Shown here: positions 1 to 6,523 of the stretch, one piece after another
Layout: each line of letters begins with the position of its first letter
Numbering within the stretch: position 1 is the first letter of the stretch
Assembly: GCA_017399065.1 (NCBI GenBank)
Contig: JAFQEL010000005.1
Span: 1-42,930 of the forward strand
Reading direction: 5' to 3'
DNA length: 42,930 nucleotides
DNA from: Clostridia bacterium
Lineage (GTDB): Bacteria; Bacillota; Clostridia; Oscillospirales; Acutalibacteraceae
Notes under the pieces: generated by a model
Told to the model about the DNA's origin: nothing
The model's input: the letters and a program-made list of their open reading frames with translations, nothing else
Databases searched by the model: none
Position numbers and translations under genes: made by a program

Positions 1-89
1 CTTACGAAAACTACGCACAGCGACTTGCTTCTGTTTATGAGAAATCCCGTGACCCCGAAGACTTTATGCGTTGCCGTATCGAATACTAA
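1..89 (+). pseudogene. 5' remnant of the TPR protein gene (probable nonsense interruption)
   Basis: The window opens inside a reading frame that gives 28 residues ending RCRIEY before a TAA at 87-89. The frame is the same as that of the TPR protein starting at 111, and reading through the stop gives a helical, charged sequence (KLIKKGE) that runs straight into the TPR protein. This suggests one longer gene split by a single nonsense codon. The alternative, two separate genes in tandem, cannot be excluded because the upstream part lies outside the window. Confidence 0.5.
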
Positions 90-110
90 AAGCTTATAAA
101 GAAGGGCGAG

Positions 111-716
111 ATGTCAACCGAGGATAAGTGGCTCTACGGTTGGATTCATATGTATATGATGAATTATTGCAGTGACATTGCAGTTGAGTGGTATGACAAA
201 GCCGTCAGCGATGACCCGAATGATGACCCCGAAAATTATCAGCTCGCCTGCATGCAGAGAATATGGATGTTCTTTCTTCTGAAAAAAGAAGATGAAATTA
301 TTTCCGAACTCCGAGAAAAAGTAAAATCAAATCCCGATAATCCGAGAGAAACAGACAATCTCTTGATTGCCCTTATCTGGGCTGAAAAATATGATGATGC
401 CTATAATCTTTTCAGAGACGCAATTAAAAAATTTCCCGATGATTGGCGGATATATATTCACGGCGGTGACATCGCAAAGGAACTCAAAAAATATGATGAA
501 GCACTGGAATACTACAACCGAGCAGGCGAAATCGGAACATACTTCTGCGATGAAATGGATTGCAAAGTCGGTCTGTATGAAGAAATGGGAGAATATGAAA
601 AGGCTTATAATGAATGCATGAAAATGGCAGATATCTACCGCAGCAGAGGTTACGATGTTGAGGCTGATATGGCAGAGAAAAGAGCAGAAGAAATCAAAAG
701 AAAAATCGAAAAATAA
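111..716 (+). CDS. TPR-repeat protein (possibly the C-terminal part of a split gene)
   Basis: This is a 201-residue soluble, acidic protein with tetratricopeptide-like helical pairs. Recognisable repeats include the stretch with WAEKYDDAYNLFRDAIKKFP (about residues 90-110), then ELKKYDEALEYYNRAGEIG, then EEMGEYEKAYNECMKMADIY near the C-terminus. TPR proteins are protein-protein scaffolds, and no partner can be named from the sequence. There is no signal peptide or membrane segment. The ATG at 111 has only a modest purine-rich site (AAGGGCGAG) before it. An in-frame TAA lies 22 bases upstream with coding-like sequence before it, so this start may be artificial and the intact protein longer. 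Confidence 0.7.
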   Translation: MSTEDKWLYGWIHMYMMNYCSDIAVEWYDKAVSDDPNDDPENYQLACMQRIWMFFLLKKEDEIISELREKVKSNPDNPRETDNLLIALIWAEKYDDAYNLFRDAIKKFPDDWRIYIHGGDIAKELKKYDEALEYYNRAGEIGTYFCDEMDCKVGLYEEMGEYEKAYNECMKMADIYRSRGYDVEADMAEKRAEEIKRKIEK

Positions 717-784
717 GATATAAAAATCTATAACCAAAAACGTACTCTGTTTACCTAACAATCGGTAAGCGGTGGTTTTATAGG

Positions 785-813
785 TTGACAATAGTTTCAT
801 AAAGCAGTATGCT
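785..813 (+). promoter_or_regulatory. Putative sigma-A promoter for the small lipoprotein gene
   Basis: TTGACA at 785-790 and TATGCT at 808-813 are separated by 17 bases and lie about 35 bases before the GTG start at 850. The -35 is perfect and the -10 matches four of six positions. Confidence 0.5.
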
Positions 814-849
814 TGACGTGAAATATAAATAAGAGAGGAACGATTTTTT

Positions 850-1056
850 GTGAAAAAAGTGTTGTGTTTTCTTGCAGCGACAAGCCTTCTGGTTGCTTTA
901 GGCGGATGTGCAAAAACCAAAACTCTTCATTGCGATAAATGTAATGAAGAAATTGTAGTTAAAGAGAACTCTGATATGAATGAAGATTGGGGTATTTATT
1001 GCGAAGATTGTCATGAGGAGCTTTTCGGAAACGATCCTGTTTTAGGTAATAACTGA
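850..1056 (+). CDS. Small zinc-ribbon-like lipoprotein
   Basis: This 68-residue protein starts with GTG at 850 behind an AGAGAGGA site. Residues 1-19 form a short lipoprotein signal peptide, and LGGC (Cys20) fits a lipobox, so the mature protein should be anchored to the outer face of the membrane. After cleavage only about 48 residues remain. They carry two CxxC pairs (Cys28/Cys31 and Cys51/Cys54) spaced as in a zinc ribbon or rubredoxin-like knuckle. No catalytic domain is visible and I do not recognise a named family. It stands alone between its own promoter and the terminator at 1111. Confidence 0.75.
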   Translation: MKKVLCFLAATSLLVALGGCAKTKTLHCDKCNEEIVVKENSDMNEDWGIYCEDCHEELFGNDPVLGNN

Positions 1057-1110
1057 TTAATAGTTTTGGCTCGGGCTTTAAAAGAAGTTAAATGATTTTT
1101 TAAAAATTGA

Positions 1111-1142
1111 CATCTCATTGGAAAACCGGTGAGATGTTTTTG
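1111..1142 (+). terminator. Rho-independent terminator after the lipoprotein gene
   Basis: Arms at 1111-1122 and 1127-1138 form a 12-bp stem with two G-U pairs and an AAAA loop, followed by TTTTT. Confidence 0.75.
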
Positions 1143-1251
1143 TATTGTCAAGGTGAAATTTGTGGCACAGATATTGTTTTCAATGTTGACAGCATTATAT
1201 CTTTATGATACAACAAAGATAATAAAATAATAGCGAAAAGAGGTGAAAAAT

Positions 1252-1635
1252 ATGTACAAAAGAGTATCCGGTGCAAAGTTCTGGCTTTTAAGCTGCATCA
1301 CATTCGGTATCTACAGTATTGTCATATGGTCAAGAATGACAAAGAACCTCAATGATATGGCTGTAAAGGCCGGTGAGCAGCCTATCCGCGGCTATGTCAG
1401 CGCATTTTTCCTTGGCTTTATCACTTTCGGCATTTATCCGATCGTATGGATGTTCAAGTTCTACGGTCTTGCAGGCCGTCTCAGCTACAGAGCTTCCGCA
1501 GGTGTTTCTCCGTCCGGTACTTTCGGTAAGTTCATCATGGGCTTTATTCCGATCTACAGCTTCTTCTGGCTTGCGGGCTTGCACAATAAGCTTGCTGATG
1601 CTTACGAAAGACTTAATATGGTAAATGCACAATGA
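1252..1635 (+). CDS. Small membrane protein, DUF4234-like
   Basis: This 127-residue protein contains two copies of an aromatic-rich membrane motif: FWLLSCITFGIYSIVIW near the N-terminus and FFLGFITFGIYPIVWMF in the middle. A third hydrophobic segment follows near residue 100. The FGIY-x-IVxW pattern is typical of the DUF4234 family of bacterial membrane proteins, whose function is unknown. I place the start at ATG 1252 rather than the in-frame GTG at 1243, because AGAGGTG at 1240-1245 gives normal spacing to 1252 and overlaps the GTG. A TTGACA at 1186-1191 may be the -35 of its promoter, but the -10 is weak. It converges on yqfD with a shared terminator between. Confidence 0.7.
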   Translation: MYKRVSGAKFWLLSCITFGIYSIVIWSRMTKNLNDMAVKAGEQPIRGYVSAFFLGFITFGIYPIVWMFKFYGLAGRLSYRASAGVSPSGTFGKFIMGFIPIYSFFWLAGLHNKLADAYERLNMVNAQ

Positions 1636-1665
1636 TTTTTTAGCATAAAATCTATGACAATTTTG

Positions 1666-1696
1666 CCGCCCCATTTACTTATGGGGCGGTCTTTTT
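1666..1696. terminator. Terminator between convergent genes
   Basis: A perfect 9-bp GC-rich stem (arms 1666-1674 and 1681-1689, loop TTACTT) is followed by a T-run on the plus strand. It lies between the DUF4234-like gene and the 3' end of yqfD, and the symmetric stem could serve both directions. Confidence 0.75.
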
Positions 1697-2861
1697 ATTC
1701 GGTAAGCATCTCTTTTGCGATGCCTGCACTGATTTCACCGAGCACCTCGTCTTTTATGATTACCGAGGTGCCTGTGTTGTTTATATTTATTTCTTCGCTG
1801 CATATATATGCTCCGTCAAGCTTCTTCATCTTTTCTGTCAGGTGTGTTTCTGCAGCACTCAGCATCAGTCTGTCATTATCATATTCTGTCAGCGCTTCGG
1901 AATACTTGCGGTAAATCCTCTGCGTTATACCTATAGGTATAACGGTGTTGTTTATTACCATTTGGCTGTGTCTTGTGAAGGTCGGGCTTGTGCCGTCATC
2001 TATGTACAGCGGTATGTTAAAGCACATAAAATGAATTGTTGTTCTTACCCTTTCGTCTGTTAGAGTCAGTGTATCCGATTTTCTGTGCGTGCTTGTTTCA
2101 AAGCTTAAGTCCGTGCGTATCAGTGCATATGCTTCAGCGTGCTTGAATTTTACAGATCCGTCATTCAGTTCAACAAAGCCGCCCGCAAGTGCTTCGCCGG
2201 CTCGTATTGCTTCGCCTTCGCCGTGCAGCTTTGTGCCTTGGTATACCTCTATTGCGGCAACCTGTCCGTCAACCTTGCTTACAACGTCGCAGGGGAGATC
2301 GCTGTCGTTTTTCTGTGCTTTGTCTGCCGTTTCGGCAACTATCACCTCAATGCTTGAACCCAGCATATTGACCGACATATATGAAAGCTCGGACAGTGAA
2401 TGAATTGCGTGAAACCTCGCAGATGCCGCATCAACGTTTTTTCTCAGTGTGCCGGGCTTGATTCCGGATTCCGCAAGCACTGTAAGTATTTCTTCGTCGG
2501 TGATGCGGTTGTTACCGCTTATGTTGATGCTCCATACCATTGTAGACATTACCGTAATAAAGCAAACCCCGAATATTGCTCCGTACATCAGACCTGCTCT
2601 GCGACGGTGTCGGTTTATAAAAAATGGCAGACCGTGGCGTGACGTTATTTTTGTCAGCATTCCCGAGCGTGTGGCACAGCTCTTTATTTTTCGGTAGTGA
2701 GCGGCTTTTGTGCAGGCGGTCAGACAGCTGCCGTCAACGTTCAGCTCCCACAGTATAATCCCTTTTTTATTGCAGAGGTTTAAAAATCTTTCGCTGAAGC
2801 CTCCGTCGGCTTTGAAGTAAACGTATCCGTAAAACAGGTTGAGCAGCTTTGTGAAAATAAT
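1695..2861 (-). CDS. yqfD: Sporulation protein YqfD, probable ATT start
   Basis: YqfD is a membrane protein needed for efficient sporulation and is usually encoded next to yqfC. The C-terminal 321 residues carry the membrane helix (GLMYGAIFGVCFITVMSTM) and a long extracytoplasmic domain. The only in-frame ATG, at 2660, would remove the family's conserved N-terminal cytoplasmic region. That region is plainly encoded upstream without a stop, from KLLNLFYGYVYFKADGGFSE down to the ATG. The frame opens after a TGA at 2867-2865, and the first candidate starts are ATT codons at 2861 and 2858. A GGGTGAT site lies 5-7 bases before them. This gives about 389 residues, the normal family length. The alternative is ATG at 2868 plus a one-base insertion (see findings). 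It lies 11 bases after yqfC. Confidence 0.85.
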   Translation of the reverse strand: MIFTKLLNLFYGYVYFKADGGFSERFLNLCNKKGIILWELNVDGSCLTACTKAAHYRKIKSCATRSGMLTKITSRHGLPFFINRHRRRAGLMYGAIFGVCFITVMSTMVWSINISGNNRITDEEILTVLAESGIKPGTLRKNVDAASARFHAIHSLSELSYMSVNMLGSSIEVIVAETADKAQKNDSDLPCDVVSKVDGQVAAIEVYQGTKLHGEGEAIRAGEALAGGFVELNDGSVKFKHAEAYALIRTDLSFETSTHRKSDTLTLTDERVRTTIHFMCFNIPLYIDDGTSPTFTRHSQMVINNTVIPIGITQRIYRKYSEALTEYDNDRLMLSAAETHLTEKMKKLDGAYICSEEININNTGTSVIIKDEVLGEISAGIAKEMLTE

Positions 2862-2872
2862 AGTTCATCACC

Positions 2873-3142
2873 CTAACTGAATTCTATGCTCAGGAATTTT
2901 CCGCTTATTACCGTGCGCTCGTCGTCAAAGTTCTGCATTCCGAGCGAGTCGCCGCAGAAGCTTGCACAGCAGTTGCCGAGATCGAGCGTTATTTTTTCAC
3001 TGCTGTATTCTATAATTCCTTTGCAGCCGTCTATGTCAGCTTCTTCGTTGCCTGTCAGGTTTATCTGTGCGTAGCCGTTGAATGCGGCTTTGGGCAGCCC
3101 CGTATTCTGTATGAGCTGAGATTTCAGCCTTTCTTTTTTCAA
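2873..3142 (-). CDS. yqfC: Sporulation protein YqfC
   Basis: This 89-residue protein matches the YqfC family: a basic N-terminus, NGYAQINLTGNEEADIDGCKGI, then a beta-rich segment (EKITLDLG) and a C-terminal VISGKFLSIEF. In Bacillus and Clostridia yqfC directly precedes yqfD and is made in the mother cell during sporulation; the biochemical role is unknown. The start is TTG at 3142, behind a strong GGGGTGAT site five to six bases away. The TAG stop is followed within 11 bases by the yqfD start region, so the two are very likely co-transcribed. It is divergent from ylbJ. Confidence 0.85.
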   Translation of the reverse strand: MKKERLKSQLIQNTGLPKAAFNGYAQINLTGNEEADIDGCKGIIEYSSEKITLDLGNCCASFCGDSLGMQNFDDERTVISGKFLSIEFS

Positions 3143-3161
3143 AGGATAATCACCCCGAGGT

Positions 3162-3191
3162 AATATATACGTCCGCTTTTCAGTAAATATG
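3162..3191 (-). promoter_or_regulatory. Possible sigma-E-type promoter for yqfC-yqfD
   Basis: Read on the minus strand, CATATTT (3191-3185) and CGTATATATT (3171-3162) are 13 bases apart. They resemble the sigma-E boxes (ATATT and CATACAnT) of mother-cell sporulation genes, which suits yqfC. The -10 is imperfect, so this is an inference. Confidence 0.35.
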
Positions 3192-3208
3192 TTTTGGGGT
3201 GATGCTGT

Positions 3209-4264
3209 GTGAAAAAATTCAGTGGACTTTCCTTTCTTGCGGTTTTGCTCGCCATTGGTTTCGGAATAATGACTCTGTTTTTTTCGCAGCCGGCACTTAA
3301 CGGAGTACGCTCGGGAATTGAGATGAGTCTTAACGTTGCGGTTCCTTCGCTTTTTCCGTTTCTTGCCGTAAGCGTATTTATTTCGGGCTTTGCGGTGCCG
3401 TATAAATTGCAGAGGGTTATGTCTGCTGTGATGCGGTTTCTGTTCCGTCTGCCGGGTGAAGCTGCTTATGCTGTGCTGTTCGGACTCGCCGGCGGATATC
3501 CCGTAGGCTGTGCCGTCACTTCACGGCTTTATGAGCAGGGTAAAGTTACCCGTGAGCAGGCTCAGCGTATGACTCTTTTCTGCGTCAATTCAGGGCCTGC
3601 GTTTGCTGTCACGGCTGTCGGTGCGGTAATGCTTGGCGACAGCAGGGCAGGCGTGCTGATTTTTGCTTCGCTTTGTATCTCTTCCGTGCTGATCGGTATT
3701 GCTCTGCGATTTATGTCGCCTGTGCCTCATACGAACATAATAAGGGATAATCCGCTTGATTCTCTCTCTTACCGTTTTGTTGAGTCTGTAGAAAAAGCGT
3801 CGGTATCCGTGATGAAAATCTGTGCCTGGATCACGCTGTTTTCATGTCTGTTTTCACTTTTGAAAGAGCTCGGTCTGAGCGATAATACGATGTCTATGAT
3901 ACGCTGTGTGCTTGAGGTTACGGGAGGCTGCCGCTCTGCCGCTGAGTACGGCAATATCTACACCGTTACAGCTACGCTCGGCTGGTCGGGGCTGTGCGTT
4001 GTATGCCAGGTGCTCGGTGATGTTCGTAAGGTCGGCACACCTCTGCCGCTTTTTCTTGCTTTCCGTGCTGTTCATGCCGCCCTTGCCGCAGTTGTGTGCT
4101 ATGTTTTGCTCACACTTTTCCCGGTCAGCGTGTCAACTTTTGTCCCTCTTGCACCCGATACGGCTGTTGAAGTGTTTTCTGCCTCGGCACCTGCGGCGGT
4201 AGCATTGCTCGGTCTTTGTACGGTTTTTGTTGTTGACCTTGATAGAAACAAAAAAATGTGTTAA
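3209..4264 (+). CDS. ylbJ: Sporulation integral membrane protein YlbJ
   Basis: This 351-residue multi-pass membrane protein carries YlbJ/nucleoside-recognition (Gate) family features: SLNVAVPSLFPFLAVSVFISGF near residues 40-60, GGYPVGCAVTSRLYEQGKVT near 95-115, and CVNSGPAFAVTAVG near 125-140. YlbJ is required for formation of the spore cortex and acts in the membranes around the forespore; its substrate is not established. The start is GTG at 3209, preceded by a GGGGTGAT site. The gene is transcribed away from yqfCD across a 66-bp gap, making a compact sporulation cluster. No terminator is evident before the next gene at 4314. Confidence 0.85.
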   Translation: MKKFSGLSFLAVLLAIGFGIMTLFFSQPALNGVRSGIEMSLNVAVPSLFPFLAVSVFISGFAVPYKLQRVMSAVMRFLFRLPGEAAYAVLFGLAGGYPVGCAVTSRLYEQGKVTREQAQRMTLFCVNSGPAFAVTAVGAVMLGDSRAGVLIFASLCISSVLIGIALRFMSPVPHTNIIRDNPLDSLSYRFVESVEKASVSVMKICAWITLFSCLFSLLKELGLSDNTMSMIRCVLEVTGGCRSAAEYGNIYTVTATLGWSGLCVVCQVLGDVRKVGTPLPLFLAFRAVHAALAAVVCYVLLTLFPVSVSTFVPLAPDTAVEVFSASAPAAVALLGLCTVFVVDLDRNKKMC

Positions 4265-4313
4265 TATATATTTTAAGAAACAGTAATAAGTATACTTTCG
4301 GAGGCGAGGTATA

Positions 4314-4532
4314 GTGAAAAAGAAACTGCTCAATCTCAAATCAATAGATAAAATATGTGCTAACTGTGCCCACGGCAAGCATACTCCGGGCGAGGATGGC
4401 GTGCTTTGCGAAAAGCGCGGCGTTATGCTCAATACATCATCCTGCCGTAAATTCAAGTACGACCCTCTCAACCGCACTCCCGCACGTCCTGTTTCTCTCG
4501 GTGAATATTCGGCAGAGGAGTTTGTGCTGTGA
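4314..4532 (+). CDS. Small Cys-rich protein, hypothetical
   Basis: This 72-residue soluble protein starts with GTG at 4314 behind GGAGGCGAGG. It has four cysteines arranged as CANC near residues 15-18, then C-EKRGVM, then SSC-RKF, which could bind a metal such as zinc or an iron-sulfur cluster. I do not recognise a characterised family. The stop codon overlaps the GTG of glycerate kinase by four bases (GTGA), implying translational coupling. The pairing may be functional, but no shared pathway can be shown. Confidence 0.65.
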   Translation: MKKKLLNLKSIDKICANCAHGKHTPGEDGVLCEKRGVMLNTSSCRKFKYDPLNRTPARPVSLGEYSAEEFVL

Positions 4533-5647
4533 GAGTGCTTGTTGCGCCCGATTCGTTCAAGGGTTCACTTTCCGCACTTGAAGTGTGCGACCTCGTAAAG
4601 AGTGCTCTCGAGTCGTCTATCGATGGCTGCGAGGTCGATTGTATACCTGTTGCCGACGGCGGCGAAGGCACGGCGGACAGCTTTGTGTTTGCTTGCGGTG
4701 CAAGCTTAAACGAGGTGGAGGTTACGGCACCCGATTTTACACGGGTTAAGGCGCATTATGCCGTTATGGGTGATACAGCCGTTATCGAAACCGCACAGGC
4801 GAGCGGACTTCCGCTTGTAAAGGGTAAAAATGACCCCGTATTTGCTACTTCGTACGGCTCGGGTGAATTGATACTTGCCGCGCTTAACGAGGGCTGTAAG
4901 CGTATAATTCTCGGCATCGGCGGCAGTGCAACAAATGACGGCGGTATAGGCTGCCTTTCTGCCTTGGGTGTGCGTTTCCTTGACGGAAACGGAGCCGAAG
5001 TCGAGCCTGACGGCTTCGGTTTGTCAAAGGTTAGATCGGTCGATGCTTCGGGCATTGACAGCCGTGTTGAGGGCTGTGAATTTACTGTGCTTTGCGATGT
5101 CGAAAATCCGCTTTACGGTGAAAACGGTGCGGCTTATGTTTATGCACCGCAGAAGGGTGCGGATGCAGATATGGTTGTTTTTCTCGACTCAGCACTTCGT
5201 AATTTTGAGCTTGCGGTAAAGAGTAGTCTCGGTGTCGATTTTGCCGCTGATAAAGGCTCGGGTGCGGCAGGCGGTATGGGCTACGGCTTCCGTGCTTTCC
5301 TCGGTGCGACCCTTAAAAGCGGTGCAAAAACCGTGCTCGATATCTGCGGCTTTGATGAGCGTGCAAAAAAAGCTGATGTTATAATTACGGGTGAAGGCAG
5401 GTTTGACAGCCAGAGCCTTATGGGTAAGGTGCCGTGTGAGGTTATCGGCAGGGCAGGCGGTAAGCCTGTGCTTGTGCTGTGCGGTATGAGTCTGCTCAAA
5501 AAAGCAGACGGTGTAACTGCGGTTTTTGAAACAAATCCGCTTCATCTGCCGTTTGAGCAGGTGCTCCCTACTTGCAAGGAGTCGCTTTATACTGCGGTTT
5601 CGGGCGATGTTGCAGATTTTTTGAAAAAAATTGAAAAAAAGTATTGA
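4529..5647 (+). CDS. glxK: Glycerate kinase
   Basis: This 372-residue protein phosphorylates glycerate with ATP, feeding it into lower glycolysis. It belongs to the GarK/GlxK-type family: MRVLVAPDSFKGSLSA at the N-terminus, DGGEGTADSF near residues 45-55, GIGGSATNDGGIG near 130-142, GAAGGMGYGFRAFLGA near 245-260, and ITGEGRFDSQS near 287-297. Length is typical and no domain is missing. The GTG start overlaps the preceding small gene by four bases. The stop codon lies inside the -35 box of the 5S rRNA promoter. The organism could also use a symbol such as garK for this enzyme; reaction position (2- or 3-phosphoglycerate) is not determined here. Confidence 0.9.
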   Translation: MRVLVAPDSFKGSLSALEVCDLVKSALESSIDGCEVDCIPVADGGEGTADSFVFACGASLNEVEVTAPDFTRVKAHYAVMGDTAVIETAQASGLPLVKGKNDPVFATSYGSGELILAALNEGCKRIILGIGGSATNDGGIGCLSALGVRFLDGNGAEVEPDGFGLSKVRSVDASGIDSRVEGCEFTVLCDVENPLYGENGAAYVYAPQKGADADMVVFLDSALRNFELAVKSSLGVDFAADKGSGAAGGMGYGFRAFLGATLKSGAKTVLDICGFDERAKKADVIITGEGRFDSQSLMGKVPCEVIGRAGGKPVLVLCGMSLLKKADGVTAVFETNPLHLPFEQVLPTCKESLYTAVSGDVADFLKKIEKKY

Positions 5648-5672
5648 CAAGTTTGTTTTCTTTTGTTATTAT
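5644..5672 (+). promoter_or_regulatory. Consensus promoter for the 5S rRNA pair
   Basis: TTGACA at 5644-5649 and TATTAT at 5667-5672 are separated by exactly 17 bases, about 40 bases before the first 5S gene. The -35 overlaps the glycerate kinase stop codon. Confidence 0.85.
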
Positions 5673-5710
5673 ATCAAAGCACTCTGCGAGACAGAAACTT
5701 GCAGAACATA

Positions 5711-5828
<118 letters not shown>

Positions 5829-5833
5829 CCTTA

Positions 5834-5951
<118 letters not shown>

Positions 5952-5960
5952 CAATAAAAA

Positions 5961-5989
5961 CAGCCACCCAATAGGGTGGCTGCTTTTTT
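5961..5989 (+). terminator. Terminator of the 5S rRNA unit
   Basis: A perfect 9-bp stem, CAGCCACCC (5961-5969) with GGGTGGCTG (5974-5982), loop AATA, is followed by CTTTTTTG. Confidence 0.92.
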
Positions 5990-5998
5990 GTTGCGAAA

Positions 5999-6108
5999 TT
6001 TTGTTACGAAAAATCAGGGCATCTGCGTGCTTTTTTGCCCGCTCGAAGTACCTTAGTACTCCTTCGGGGCAAAGAAACCACATATCTGCACCGATTTTTG
6101 CAACAAAA
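5999..6108. repeat. MITE-like imperfect inverted repeat
   Basis: About 52 bases at 5999-6050 are imperfectly complementary to about 53 bases at 6056-6108. The best-matching parts are AAAAATC near each end, TTGCCC/GGGCAA, and GTAC at the centre. The element could form one long hairpin and lies between the 5S terminator and another palindromic repeat. No coding content is visible. Confidence 0.6.
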
Positions 6109-6137
6109 ACCGATTGGATATAAATTTTACGGAGAGT

Positions 6138-6274
6138 GTTAACCTCCTTTTGAAAGGAGGTGGCACGGCACAAGCCGTGACGGAGGATTGCAACAACAAT
6201 ATTGTTTTGAGCTTAACGTTTGGCAACCCTCAGTCTCGCTTTCGCTCTACAGCTCCCTCGAAAGGGCGCTTTTT
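6138..6274. repeat. MITE-like palindromic repeat, copy A
   Basis: The left end has CCTCCTTTTGAAAGGAGG and GGAGGATTGCA. The right end has CAACCCTCAGTCTCGCTT and AGCTCCCTCGAAAGGG. The two ends are imperfect inverted repeats of each other. The same organisation and much of the sequence recur at 29698-29826, so this is a mobile or dispersed non-coding repeat. The two copies share the CAACCCTCAGTCTCGCTT block exactly. Confidence 0.8.
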
Positions 6275-6308
6275 TGTGGGTTGCGGTTTATTAGTGTGAA
6301 TTTTGATG

Positions 6309-6337
6309 TTGACCTTAGGGCGGAAAAGTGTTAAACT
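6309..6337 (+). promoter_or_regulatory. Putative promoter of the dockerin/LRR protein gene
   Basis: TTGACC at 6309-6314 and TAAACT at 6332-6337 have a 17-base spacer. The predicted start of transcription would be at the left edge of the hairpin at 6342. The -10 is weak. Confidence 0.4.
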
Positions 6338-6341
6338 AACC

Positions 6342-6437
6342 TTGCGACACAGATTAATATGATTCAAAGAAGCGCATACTTTTGGTAAAAATGTATGCTC
6401 TGTTTTCACGTTTCTTTGAATCTGAACTGTGTCGCAA
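6342..6437 (+). promoter_or_regulatory. Long three-part hairpin in the predicted 5' leader
   Basis: Nested perfect arms pair TTGCGACACAG (6342-6352) with CTGTGTCGCAA (6427-6437), GATTCAAAGAA (6361-6371) with TTCTTTGAATC (6412-6422), and GCATAC (6374-6379) with GTATGC (6393-6398). If transcription starts near 6344, the mRNA would begin with this structure, about 70 bases before the ribosome binding site at 6509. It could also be a further MITE. The region 6438-6508 shows nothing else recognisable. Confidence 0.6.
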
Positions 6438-6523
6438 CAGAAGGAGCTGCGTTTTTCGTGCGTGGCTTCGGCTGCGCACTTTTTATTCTGTTTAGGTTCG
6501 ATTTTTTGAGGAGGTATCCCTAT

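Noticed and set aside
327-920. A 197-codon minus-strand frame near the left end
   Set aside because: It is a low-complexity Phe/Ile-rich translation antisense to the TPR gene and lipoprotein gene; no support.
5189-5650. A 153-codon frame antisense to glycerate kinase
   Set aside because: It has no ribosome site or family resemblance, and the sense gene is clearly real over the same stretch.
6395-6523. An earlier in-frame start for the dockerin protein
   Set aside because: It lies within the hairpin leader, has no ribosome site and would put 43 residues before the signal peptide. ATG 6524 follows GAGGAGG.
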